Below are positions 35,407-43,604 of a DNA stretch of 48,306 nt, in pieces; position 1 is the stretch's first letter, and each line of letters opens with the position of its first letter. Source of the DNA: Candidatus Poribacteria bacterium (GTDB taxonomy: Bacteria > Poribacteria > WGA-4E > WGA-3G); contig JAJDXV010000077.1 in the NCBI GenBank assembly GCA_022823085.1, forward strand, positions 1-48,306, read 5' to 3'. The position numbers and the translations under genes are program-made. The notes under the pieces were generated by a model. The model saw only the letters and a list, made by a program, of their open reading frames with translations, did not search any database and was not told where the DNA came from.

Positions 35407-36000
35407 TCAATTGAGCGGAATACGAACGACAACGCCTCCCATGACTTCGCCCATCTTGAAATCGGATCTCGGACTGTCTTTATGTTCATTGTGGCAGTCG
35501 ATACACGCCGGGGCAACTGCCGTATCCGCGTAGATTGCCGTGAAATAATTTATGCCACCGAGTGCCTCTTCGGTATAGTAATTGTCACCCGGATTATCGG
35601 CAACATACTTCAACCCCGTTTTTTCTGCATCGGTTTTCGGAGCATTCTGTTTGTTGATGGGCCACATTGAAAGCAGGGAATAGATAAATCCTGCATTCTT
35701 TTCCGAAACCATTTCTGCTCCCATTCGGAACATCTGGGCTGGCAACGGGAGTGCCTTATCATCTTTCCAATGTTCGCTTGCTTTGATAACCTTCTCGTCT
35801 TTTACCAAACGGTTCACGACGTTTCGCGTATAAACCGTTCTGTCAGATTCCATGACAGCGTGCAATGCATCCGCCATTTTCTGTGGTGATATGCCACCCA
35901 TTTGCGGTTTCTCAGTGTCACAACCGCAGAGGACAAGCACTAAGAGCAGCGAACCTAACGAAATGACGCTTGTTAAAAGTGTAGAGATAAAATGTTTCAT
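35407..36000 (-). CDS. DUF3365 (Tll0287-like) haem-binding lipoprotein
   Basis: A 197-residue exported lipoprotein with lipobox LCGC (Cys 27). The mature domain matches the DUF3365/Tll0287-like fold, a PAS-like single c-type haem sensor or electron carrier. The haem motif CIDCH (166-170) is followed by NEHKDSPRSDFKMGEVMGGV, which is characteristic of the family. It is the last gene of a three-gene minus-strand set, 14 bp after the multihaem cytochrome gene. It is likely a membrane-tethered periplasmic haem protein that exchanges electrons with, or senses the state of, that module. Confidence 0.85.
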   Translation of the reverse strand: MKHFISTLLTSVISLGSLLLVLVLCGCDTEKPQMGGISPQKMADALHAVMESDRTVYTRNVVNRLVKDEKVIKASEHWKDDKALPLPAQMFRMGAEMVSEKNAGFIYSLLSMWPINKQNAPKTDAEKTGLKYVADNPGDNYYTEEALGGINYFTAIYADTAVAPACIDCHNEHKDSPRSDFKMGEVMGGVVVRIPLN

Positions 36001-36014
36001 CTTATTTTTTCCCT

Positions 36015-37331
36015 TTATTTTTTCCAGCGTTGTTTGACCATATCTAAACTTTCAATATGTTCAGACGGGTGCCCGTTGAAGTTATTTTTGATAAGCGTCG
36101 TGTCTGCCAAGGCGTTTATAGAGAAACCGAGTCCGTGGCAATTCATACAGACGCTCCGAATCATCTTTTCATTCGGCCTGAGATTGTCGTTCTGGTTGTG
36201 CTGAACGACGGTTTTTTCAATACCGTCCTGTTTATGGATTTCACGTGGCAGATGACAGGTGGCACAGGACACCCCCCTGTTTGCTTCGCTATTGCTGTCT
36301 TGTTCGGCTTTCCATAAAATAAAGTGTGGTGACTCAGTGTATGCTAAACTGTGTGTATCGTTGTGGCACGACAGACATGCCGACACGGTAGCATAGTGCC
36401 TATCGAACCGATGTGCACTGTGACAAGATGTGCAAGTCAACTCTTTGTCGTGTGCGTCGGGTTTCATTGGAAGACGTGCCATACTCGGATTCATTGGACT
36501 CAGGGCGTGTGCGAGTCGCATCCCGTGTCTACCGCTGAGAAATCCATCTACCTCACCCGTGTGGCAGGTTTTGCACGCTTCATGTGTCAACTCATTTTTC
36601 CAAACGCCGTCTTGTGTATGGCATCCTTGACAGTTAACACCCGCTTCCGCGTGGACTGTGCTCTCCCACTCCTGCAGCAGTGTGGTATCAAAGCTGAGTT
36701 CCGGTGGCGCGTCTTGGTCCGCGGCAGTCAAGGGCTTTGCTGTTGTTTCCTCAATAAGTTGGCGAACGTGTCTCATATTTAGTGCGGGTAGCATCGGATC
36801 GTCTAAAATGTCAGGTTCATCGAAATGCTGACTCAAGAAATCTTCGTAGAGTGCCCGATTGTCGTGAAAATTATGGCATCCTGCAGAGGCACACGTCTCG
36901 AATCCCATGTCCTTGTGGCTGGGACGTTCCTCGCCGATATCCACATGGCATCGGAAACAGTAATCTTTCGGCAGTGTTAATCCCATCGGATGTGTCATTT
37001 CTGGCTTGTGCTCTACATGGCAAGTGATACATTTCGTAGCATCGAGGATCGCAATACGATCCGCATTCCGCGGATCAGTGAACTTCTTTTCTGGATGCGT
37101 ATCGTTGGCTATTTTTAACTCTTCGGCATGGCAGTGTAGACACGCATCCTGCTTTACACCCATCAAAGGGGTATGACACGCGCTGCATTTCATCTCAATC
37201 TGATAATGTCCGTGCGAAGTTTCACCCGGTAAAAATATCCATTTGTTCGTATCTGTTAACAGAGAAAAGGTCAGATACCCCCCGATGATAGCCGTAAGTG
37301 ATAACCCGTAGAACCAAGAACGGTTTTTCAT
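36015..37331 (-). CDS. Membrane-anchored undecahaem cytochrome c
   Basis: A 438-residue protein. An N-terminal anchor (WFYGLSLTAIIGGYLTFSLL) precedes a periplasmic region with eleven c-haem motifs. In order they are CSACH, CLHCH, CITCH, CFRCH, CASAGCH (three-residue spacing), CQGCH, CKTCH, CTSCH, CLSCH, CATCH and CMNCH. Many extra histidines could serve as distal ligands. It resembles cytochrome c3/NapC-NrfH-type electron conduits rather than a known octahaem enzyme. The ATG at 37331 is preferred over an upstream extension to 37370. It lies 120 bp downstream of the flavocytochrome gene; an electron-transfer role from it is inferred. Confidence 0.88.
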   Translation of the reverse strand: MKNRSWFYGLSLTAIIGGYLTFSLLTDTNKWIFLPGETSHGHYQIEMKCSACHTPLMGVKQDACLHCHAEELKIANDTHPEKKFTDPRNADRIAILDATKCITCHVEHKPEMTHPMGLTLPKDYCFRCHVDIGEERPSHKDMGFETCASAGCHNFHDNRALYEDFLSQHFDEPDILDDPMLPALNMRHVRQLIEETTAKPLTAADQDAPPELSFDTTLLQEWESTVHAEAGVNCQGCHTQDGVWKNELTHEACKTCHTGEVDGFLSGRHGMRLAHALSPMNPSMARLPMKPDAHDKELTCTSCHSAHRFDRHYATVSACLSCHNDTHSLAYTESPHFILWKAEQDSNSEANRGVSCATCHLPREIHKQDGIEKTVVQHNQNDNLRPNEKMIRSVCMNCHGLGFSINALADTTLIKNNFNGHPSEHIESLDMVKQRWKK

Positions 37332-37451
37332 AAGTGAAAATAATACCATTTCTGATTGAAAGTGTAGCATAAATTTTTAGTGTGTGCGTTCTTGTCGGTC
37401 GTATAGACTGTGAGTCGGGGCCCTGCGGTGCAGTTAATGCGATATAAACTT

Positions 37452-39443
37452 TTAGAAATAGTAGACTGCAATAATATGAAAGAAAATTAATATCGGAAGG
37501 GGCCAGAATAGCACCGTATGCGCTTGGATGAGCCAATTCTGCCATCGGTGTGTTGTTGCACTGCTCCCGGGTCTTGCTATTGCTGTGATTCCTCCCGCTA
37601 ATGTTCCCACGAGGTTCAGCGTAAGGAAACTTATCATCAATATCTGGTTCAAATTGCTTCCGATTCTGAAGTTTGTGTGTGCCATGAGAAAAATGAGTGT
37701 CCCGACCCCAATCCATACATGAATCAGTCGCCAGATACCGAATGCCCCGAACGACAAGCGTTTCCACCGTTTCCGTAACGATAAGATAAGCGCGACAGCA
37801 GAGAATCCAAGAAGTGTATAACCTGTAATCTGTTTCCAGAAGCTATCGCGCCACAACGCCTCAATTGTGTGATGCCAACTTTGCGCTGTCGTAGAAAAAG
37901 GGATAGGTTTTGAAAAATAAATAAGTAGTACTAAAAGCAAACCGATAAGTGATACGCCTAACACGCCTTTCTCTAAATTCTGCAAATGTGGACTGGACGC
38001 ACGTTCATGGCTGGCAGTTGGCAATCCGATAATTAATTCTTCCAATAACGGATAGCAAGTCCCACAAACTGTACCAGCACCGGTGGTTTCCGACAGTGCT
38101 GTAACAGTCGTACAGCCTGCTGTACAAGCGCGACTGAGTTCGCCCTGTTTCACACCCATACAATTACAGACAACAGTGTCTTCAGACCAATTTTGGACAC
38201 CTTGCCTGTTCTGTTCACGCCACAGTTTTCCGTTCCGTCGGAAACGCCAAGCATTCCAGAACCAGAATCGTTGATGAGTGGCGACTGCTTGCTGGACTTT
38301 CCCCATTTCTCGCCAGATCCCAACCACCGTAGCCCCTACAAACCTACCGTTGCGGTGTATCAACTGCCGATAGACATCGTTGTTAGCGAAGGTAGTATGC
38401 ACACCCTCTGAACGATAGTCTCCGAAGACGGCAACATCAATCCCCATCAACTTCAGGGTTGTTGATGTATCAGCACCTTCAAAGCGTTGACGTTTTTGTC
38501 CGGCTGTGAGATTTTTCGCGAGCACTTCTGCCATTTTATATCCGGGTGGAACAAGCCCGTAGAATATTCCGTTATGCGAAGCACATTCGCCAATGGCATA
38601 GATGCGAGGATCCGAGGTTTGCAATTCATCGTTGACCTCAATTCCGCCCTCCGCACTACAGGCGAGATTACACGCCCGCGCCACCTCATCCCTTGGCTGA
38701 ATTCCTGTTGAAATGATTATCATATCGACAGGAAGCGGTGGTCCCTCTGTAAAGTGCATCACCCGCATTGTTCCGTCTGTGGTAATGTGTGTCGTCTGCT
38801 TATTGAGATGCACCTGTATATCCATTTCTTCCACTTTGTGCTGAAGGACTGCCGCTGCCCCCGCGTTCAATTGCCGCGACATTAAGTGTGGAGATTTATG
38901 TACAATGTGAGTTTCAATACCGCCTTCTTCCTTGCTGGTTTCAAGTGCGCGTGCAACTTCCAATCCCAAAAGTCCGCCACCTATTACTGCTGCGCTTTTG
39001 ACCTTACGGCTGTAGTTCTCAATCTCTTTAAGATCATCAATTGTTCTATAAACAAACACACCCGGTAGATTTATGCCCTCAATCGGTGGGACAAATGGTT
39101 GTGAGCCTGTCGCGAAAACGAGTTTATCGTATTCCATATAGAGGTCTGAACTTGTCCGAATAACACACTGTTTTCGATCAATGGATTCAACCGAAGTCCC
39201 AAGTTGCAACTCTATTCCATGTTCAGTGTACCAGTTTTCTGGGGCTAACGGAAGTCTTTCTGTATCGGTACTGCCAAAGAATTCAGTGAGATGCACCCGA
39301 TCATAGGCAGGAATAGGTTCTTCCCCGAACACGACGATACGGAATTGGGTATGAGTCCCATATTCGACGAGTTTTTCACAAAATTTGTGGCACACCATTC
39401 CGTTGCCGATAACGACTAAGGTTGGGTGTAAACCGGTTTCCAT
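37452..39443 (-). CDS. NirB-like FAD/NAD(P)H oxidoreductase fused to BFD [2Fe-2S] and membrane cytochrome b domain
   Basis: A 663-residue chimera. Residues about 1-410 match the N-terminal flavoprotein part of assimilatory nitrite reductase NirB: VIGNGMVCHKFCEKL, the second dinucleotide fold VIGGGLLGLEVARAL, and ECASHNG. A BFD-like [2Fe-2S] domain follows (CNCMGVKQGELSRAC ... CGTCYP, about 425-470). The sirohaem reductase part of NirB is missing. Instead about five membrane segments (493-662) carry paired histidines (H524/525, H575, H589, H642, H656), suitable for haem b. It should move electrons from NAD(P)H through FAD and Fe-S into the membrane and then to the multihaem cytochrome. AAAGGAGG precedes the ATG. 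Confidence 0.85.
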   Translation of the reverse strand: METGLHPTLVVIGNGMVCHKFCEKLVEYGTHTQFRIVVFGEEPIPAYDRVHLTEFFGSTDTERLPLAPENWYTEHGIELQLGTSVESIDRKQCVIRTSSDLYMEYDKLVFATGSQPFVPPIEGINLPGVFVYRTIDDLKEIENYSRKVKSAAVIGGGLLGLEVARALETSKEEGGIETHIVHKSPHLMSRQLNAGAAAVLQHKVEEMDIQVHLNKQTTHITTDGTMRVMHFTEGPPLPVDMIIISTGIQPRDEVARACNLACSAEGGIEVNDELQTSDPRIYAIGECASHNGIFYGLVPPGYKMAEVLAKNLTAGQKRQRFEGADTSTTLKLMGIDVAVFGDYRSEGVHTTFANNDVYRQLIHRNGRFVGATVVGIWREMGKVQQAVATHQRFWFWNAWRFRRNGKLWREQNRQGVQNWSEDTVVCNCMGVKQGELSRACTAGCTTVTALSETTGAGTVCGTCYPLLEELIIGLPTASHERASSPHLQNLEKGVLGVSLIGLLLVLLIYFSKPIPFSTTAQSWHHTIEALWRDSFWKQITGYTLLGFSAVALILSLRKRWKRLSFGAFGIWRLIHVWIGVGTLIFLMAHTNFRIGSNLNQILMISFLTLNLVGTLAGGITAIARPGSSATTHRWQNWLIQAHTVLFWPLPILIFFHIIAVYYF

Positions 39444-39572
39444 AAAACTTACCGCCCTCCTTTGCTACCTAAAAATTAGCAGTTGTCATCAGATATGCCC
39501 ACACTGCCGTATCGTTGTTGTCCTTAAATCGTGATTGCATCAACGCATCCGGTAGAAATACCGACAGACCGA

Positions 39573-40220
39573 ATGACCCCTCTTTCCCGCTTAGAAGACA
39601 TGTTATCAGACTTTAGCCCGTTGTTCAAGCATAATAACTTCAATCACTTTCAGACTTTCGTGAAAGGTTTGATAAATACGCCCCATCGTGGCACGCTGAC
39701 TTAAATCTATCTATCAACGGAACAATCACAGAGGTATTGGTCTCTACCGAAGTTTCTGTCTCGAGGTGTCTGGCGTGTTGATGAAGTGGCCTCGTCTCTG
39801 CTGCATCAAGTGCATACGGCTTACCCGAAAGGGGTTTACGTCTATGATGAATCGCATGCCGTCAATGATGGTTTCAAGCAAGTTGGAACGCATTTCTTTA
39901 GAAATACGCGGTATCAGAAACGCAACAAGAATCAATCAAAGTTTCATCACGGACACGGGTTCGGTGCGATCGGTTGGTTAGCAGAGACCCCGGAAGGCGT
40001 GCGTCTGTTTCCTTTAGGAGCACGGATGATGGATCCGAGCGCATGGCACAGCACGCCGGGTATGCCCGTGTTGCGTTCAACTTTGCTTTATCGCATCCAT
40101 TGTGATAGCAATAACTATAAGCATCAGCATCAGCCTAAACACATATCTACTACCACCGTCGGAAAATGCCAAGACAGTCCTGCCTTTCCAGGTTTAATGA
40201 CAGATCTTCCTCCAGTTTGA
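39573..40220 (+). pseudogene. DDE-type transposase pseudogene (IS4/IS701-like)
   Basis: From the ATG at 39573 one frame runs MTPLSRLEDMLSDF, TFVKGLINTPHRGTLT, is interrupted by TAA at 39702 (codon 44), and continues in the same frame. The continuation includes YWSLPKFLSRGVWRVDEVA, VYVYDESHAVNDG (likely first catalytic Asp), HHGHGFGAIGWL and VRLFPLGARMM. Sense ends in non-homologous sequence after about residue 180. The C-terminal catalytic half is gone. A CAA-to-TAA change would explain the stop. The bases 39444-39572 hold no gene; they contain the leader of the flavocytochrome gene and probably the element's end. Confidence 0.7.
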
Positions 40221-40356
40221 CACCCAAAAACGTGCCGTTTTCCAATCGTTGGCAAAAACGGAACCAGAAAAATACGCTGACCATATCCAGAAGTGGCTCA
40301 AACGCTCGGACGACTTGAAAACTTACATGCAACCGGTTTTGACAGGTAAGAAATAA
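40201..40356 (+). pseudogene. C-terminal gene fragment ending LKTYMQPVLTGKK
   Basis: An open segment without a start codon reads DTQKRAVFQSLAKTEPEKYA, then HIQKWLKRSDD, and ends LKTYMQPVLTGKK-stop. The last 42 nt (40315-40356) match 40923-40964 with only four differences. It is the tail of a gene whose beginning was lost next to the transposase pseudogene. Confidence 0.45.
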
Positions 40357-40432
40357 CCGAAGAAAATTCTTGATTTTTTCCTTTAAAACGGGTTAAAATA
40401 TTCTTTAAGTCCACAGGAGGTTTGAATGCAAT

Positions 40433-40846
40433 ATGGACACTGAAGTAACCGCTTTCACGCGACTTTGGAAGTCATATCAAGCCTGCAAGCTTGAAATATC
40501 AGAGCAATTTGACATCTTAGCACAACGGGCAGATAACTGGGATGGACACGGCTCACCAAAACCGACTGATTTAACCTTAGCCCACGCGAAGGTGGTTATC
40601 GGTGCGTTGTTAGATGCTGTCATTTCCGCTGGACATCGGTGCGACACGCCATCTATCTCCAGTGATGAAGATGGCGATGTAACCGTGGCATGGTATGCGG
40701 GTGAGCGGCAATTACATCTTCAAATCGGAGAACATGAGGCAGAGTTCTTCAAAGTTTGGGGAACGAATATTGATACAGAAATGGACGTGGATTTTCTAAA
40801 ACCTGACGATTATCTACCACTTTGGGAATGGTTAATTGATGGATAA
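40433..40846 (+). CDS. Conserved hypothetical small acidic protein
   Basis: A 137-residue acidic protein. The N-terminal half is helical (AFTRLWKSYQACKLEISEQF), followed by the motif DNWDGHGSPKPT, then a helix and beta-strands of the pattern PSISSDEDGDVTVAWYAGERQLHLQIG. The motif N-W-D-G-x-G followed by D-G-x-W is seen in many bacterial hypothetical proteins. Those are often found beside toxin-antitoxin-like small genes; the function is unknown. AGGAGG lies 12 nt before this ATG and 5 nt before an out-of-frame ATG at 40426 that encodes only five residues, so a leader minicistron may modulate expression. The stop overlaps the next gene. Confidence 0.65.
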   Translation: MDTEVTAFTRLWKSYQACKLEISEQFDILAQRADNWDGHGSPKPTDLTLAHAKVVIGALLDAVISAGHRCDTPSISSDEDGDVTVAWYAGERQLHLQIGEHEAEFFKVWGTNIDTEMDVDFLKPDDYLPLWEWLIDG

Positions 40847-40964
40847 CAGTGATTATGTACAAGACGATGAGGAACTCTACGATCACGCGCTCGTGTTCAT
40901 CATCGCACACGACGAGAATGCCTTGAAAACCTACATGCAACCGGTTTTGACAGGGAAAAAATAA
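40839..40964 (+). CDS. Small 41-residue protein overlapping the upstream gene
   Basis: The ATG at 40839 lies inside the last codons of the preceding gene (ATGGATAA), a typical coupled overlap. The acidic N-terminus MDNSDYVQDDEELYDHALVF is followed by the tail LKTYMQPVLTGKK. That tail is identical to the end of the fragment at 40201-40356. It may itself be a fusion of a short gene start to the same duplicated tail. No family recognised. Confidence 0.45.
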   Translation: MDNSDYVQDDEELYDHALVFIIAHDENALKTYMQPVLTGKK

Positions 40965-40993
40965 TAGGCAGTACTGTGCTGTCAATAGGATCA

Positions 40994-41206
40994 CTATAGA
41001 ATTTCTTTCGTCTCTACAGGTTCACCAGCGTGTCGGGTTAAATATTCAAGGACTTCCGCTTGCATTTTCTCTATCTCTGCCCGATACCCACTTGAAACAA
41101 GAGAAAATTCTTCAGGGGTGGCTTTAACCCGTAATTGCAAGAGCAGATTTTGAAAATAGGTTATACGTTGTTGACTTGTTTTGAGTGCTTTATCATCGTG
41201 AATCAT
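40994..41206 (-). CDS. Small conserved hypothetical helical protein
   Basis: A 70-residue protein. The ATG at 41206 with GAGG 7 nt upstream starts MIHDDKALKTSQQRITYFQN. It continues with ATPEEFSLVSSGYRAEIEKMQ and VLEYLTRHAGEP. Charged, helical, no signal peptide. Similar short proteins occur in cyanobacteria and other bacteria as the second gene of toxin-antitoxin-like pairs. Here the ATG overlaps the stop of an upstream reading frame (ATGA), and that upstream gene survives only as a remnant. Confidence 0.6.
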   Translation of the reverse strand: MIHDDKALKTSQQRITYFQNLLLQLRVKATPEEFSLVSSGYRAEIEKMQAEVLEYLTRHAGEPVETKEIL

Positions 41207-41299
41207 ATTTCTACCTCTACAATGCCTCGGAGCGTTCCGTCGCGTTTGACCTGCCAGCCGTTGATAAACTCGTCGAGGGTTTCTAAATAAACGTTGGCA
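41205..41299 (-). pseudogene. 3' remnant of the gene preceding the 70-residue protein
   Basis: In the minus strand a frame reading NVYLETLDEFINGWQVKRDG, then TLRGIVEVEI ends at TGA overlapping the start of the following gene by ATGA. Upstream the sense jumps to another frame that reads KLCKVSGKNLYISEVKGE. This implies a frameshift or truncation. The overlap shows it was once the first gene of a coupled pair. Confidence 0.4.
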
Positions 41300-41389
41300 C
41301 TTCACCCTTGACCTCTGAAATGTACAGGTTCTTTCCAGAAACCTTGCATAACTTGCAAATAGGTAAATACAAATTGTTTCCTGAGTCTT

Positions 41390-41839
41390 TCACTGTGTTA
41401 TGGAACCAGGAACTCGTCTGCGGTATATTGGCCCCTTAGGACGTTGATTTTCAAGACGTTTAAGACGTTTAAGGCAAGGTGGACAATGCCATTCATCCGT
41501 AGCACTCTTACCGCATTTACATTCTACCTGAAGATTAAAAGTTGAGGGTTGAATAGGAAAAGCCCGACAATCACGCTTTATACCACATGACGAACAACTC
41601 AAATAACGTCCTTCTGTGCAGACACACAGCCATTGGGGAATCAAACCTTGTTTCTCCAAATGACGAAACCGATTCCAAAATTGTGATTGGGATTTATCCG
41701 CTCGAATACGATCCATACGTATAACATACGGATTAAGAGATCTATGAAAACCTCTCCTCGGAGATGGTGAACGCCGTGTTTTCTCGTACAGTTTATTCTT
41801 GGACTTAGAAAATCTTGCTCTGTGATTTCTTTTCGCCAT
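41390..41839 (-). CDS. Zinc-ribbon-like cysteine-rich basic protein
   Basis: A 149-residue very basic protein. The N-terminal 60 residues are rich in R and K (MAKRNHRARFSKSKNK). Cysteines then come in pairs typical of zinc ribbons: LCVC and SCSSCG, CKCG, and CPPC near the C-terminus. The block CTEGRYLSCSSCGIKRDC has the look of a transposon- or phage-derived zinc finger. GGTGAG precedes the ATG at 41839. The function is unknown; nucleic-acid binding is likely. It lies alone in a decayed region. Confidence 0.55.
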   Translation of the reverse strand: MAKRNHRARFSKSKNKLYEKTRRSPSPRRGFHRSLNPYVIRMDRIRADKSQSQFWNRFRHLEKQGLIPQWLCVCTEGRYLSCSSCGIKRDCRAFPIQPSTFNLQVECKCGKSATDEWHCPPCLKRLKRLENQRPKGPIYRRRVPGSITQ

Positions 41840-41851
41840 TGTTCTCACCAA

Positions 41852-42158
41852 CTCTCTATAAAAATAGATTATTTTGGGAGTTTGGTATAACGTGTAAAGG
41901 GCATTTCTTTCTGAATTGCCTTACCGGAAAGTGTGGATCCGGGGGGCTCAGAAATTGATTCACAAGTGAAAATAAGTCGTTTTTGGGATTAACGTAGCCA
42001 CACAACGTAGTTCCTGATGCAATTCAGTTTCGGGGGCATCAGTGCTATTCATTACACACCAAATCAACTTACCCCCGAATAATTGGCGAAGGTATTGTAA
42101 AATTAAACCTGTTATTATGATAACCCAATTTCTATTGATTTTTCAAGGTGATTTAATT
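41852..42158. other. Intergenic region without a recognisable gene
   Basis: About 300 bp between the zinc-ribbon gene and hsdS. The only structure seen is the 8-bp inverted pair TTCGGGGG (42029-42036) / CCCCCGAA (42072-42079), possibly an old IS end or a terminator remnant. No coding frame has a ribosome site or sensible composition. Confidence 0.4.
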
Positions 42159-43604
42159 TTAGCCTTCTGCCAACAACATCCGCTCAACTCTCTCTTTCGC
42201 CTGTTGCACAATAGCATCGGCTTCTTGTCGCAGTTGTTTAGCTCGATTACGGGTATTGGTGATATAATCGGCAATCTCAGTTTGTTTTTCAATTGACGGC
42301 TTTGGAATGATTAACTCCTTAAAGAATTCACTTGAAACCCTTTGCTGTCCAGCGGAACCTGTGAAATGCAGAACGGCATGTTTCCGTAGAGACTTTAGGC
42401 GTAACAGCGCGTGAATATAGTGAATATTTATCCCCTCTAACGCCTGGAAAACGTGAAACTCCGTCGAACCGCACCCAATACCTTCTTTCAGATTATCAAC
42501 AACAGCGGACTTTCCATTCTCCATGCACGGCGTGATTTTTGCCCAAATCAGATCGTTGTCTCTAAATCTTGTGTATCCCTTTGCCTCCGCGACTACTTTT
42601 CGTAGTGATAGATCAGCCTCTCCATATTCGGCTGAAATTTTCTCCATAGGAACAAAAGTTATGCTTGTGTCTGGTTCATATCCGGAAAAGGAAGTCGTTG
42701 GGTTAATAAGGACGCAATTTTGAAACCTTTCCATAGAGTAGAGTTTTGTATGTAACGAGTAAACCTGATAATATATCTCCGGATCAAATCGTCCTCCAAA
42801 TACCTCACTGGATGTTGTGGTGAAAATACGGTTTTCAATACTATTTTCTTTCTGTTGTGGCTTTTCAATTCCCAATTCTGTCAACACATAATCGTCAATC
42901 GAATTCAAAAGCGTATCTGCCTCTTGCTCTTTCTGCTTTTTCTGGGCATAGGCAGATCTCATGATACTGACAATATGGTTTTGGATGTTGGTAGGTGGTA
43001 GAATAATACTGAGGGAATATAGAGCTTTGTAATCAAGGGCGGGACGAGTTCCGCCCGTCACCTCTCGGAGTGACAAAGATTGACCGAGAGTTGAGTTAAA
43101 AAAAACAGCCACATAGCGCGGGTTAATAGCGATGTTCGCAATTTGAGTTTTCAGTTGGAATCGAACTGAATGCTGATTTATATTTCCCTCAAAGTTATCT
43201 GATACAACCGCAACACTTCCAATTCTACCAGTTATTGTAAACACCAGATCGTCTTTTTTAAGTTGTGAACGCTTGAGCATGCCGTTATGAACTTTCCTTA
43301 TGATAAATTTCACATCGCTCAAATCAATTCCTTCGTCCGTAACATTTTGGACCCTTAAAAATGGGATACCGGACGCATCTGTATAGTAATTTTCGTCAAC
43401 CTTTGGTGTAACTCCACTTGATATGTCCCTTATCAAGGCACCCAAATTGACAACATCAAATTGAGCATTTTCCAGTATCTTATCAACGGCTTTGAATTTA
43501 GGTTGGTAATAGTAGGCATCGATCCGCTTGTTGACTATTTCGCCCCGATAGGTGAGGAAAATTTGATTTTCCCTATCAGGGCTTACCCGAAAAAATCCGG
43601 GTTC
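42159..43604 (-). CDS. hsdS: Restriction-modification specificity subunit (HsdS-like), no canonical start codon
   Basis: DNA-specificity subunit with two target-recognition domains. The first is around GVTPKVDENYYTDASGIPFL to GGTRPALDYKALYSLSIILP, the second ends TGSAGQQRVSSEFFKELIIP. Helical spacers are rich in Q, K and E (QKKQKEQEADTLL; KQLRQEADAIVQQAKER). Homology-like sequence extends upstream of the first usable codon (TTG at 43445) through RIDAYYYQPKFKAVDKIL and back to 43604. The whole stretch lacks ATG, GTG or TTG. The frame is -1 relative to the preceding nuclease-methylase gene, whose end carries T-TTT-TTC, so expression by frameshifting is possible. Confidence 0.85.
   Translation of the reverse strand, partial: EPGFFRVSPDRENQIFLTYRGEIVNKRIDAYYYQPKFKAVDKILENAQFDVVNLGALIRDISSGVTPKVDENYYTDASGIPFLRVQNVTDEGIDLSDVKFIIRKVHNGMLKRSQLKKDDLVFTITGRIGSVAVVSDNFEGNINQHSVRFQLKTQIANIAINPRYVAVFFNSTLGQSLSLREVTGGTRPALDYKALYSLSIILPPTNIQNHIVSIMRSAYAQKKQKEQEADTLLNSIDDYVLTELGIEKPQQKENSIENRIFTTTSSEVFGGRFDPEIYYQVYSLHTKLYSMERFQNCVLINPTTSFSGYEPDTSITFVPMEKISAEYGEADLSLRKVVAEAKGYTRFRDNDLIWAKITPCMENGKSAVVDNLKEGIGCGSTEFHVFQALEGINIHYIHALLRLKSLRKHAVLHFTGSAGQQRVSSEFFKELIIPKPSIEKQTEIADYITNTRNRAKQLRQEADAIVQQAKERVERMLLAEG

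Noticed and set aside
39535..39550. FNR-like dyad TTGATGCAATCA upstream of the flavocytochrome gene
   Set aside because: Half-sites are separated by three bases instead of four and no promoter pair is found at a matching distance.
42029..42079. TTCGGGGG/CCCCCGAA as terminal repeats of an insertion sequence
   Set aside because: Arms are 8 bp and the interval is only 35 bp with no coding content; too little to call a mobile element.
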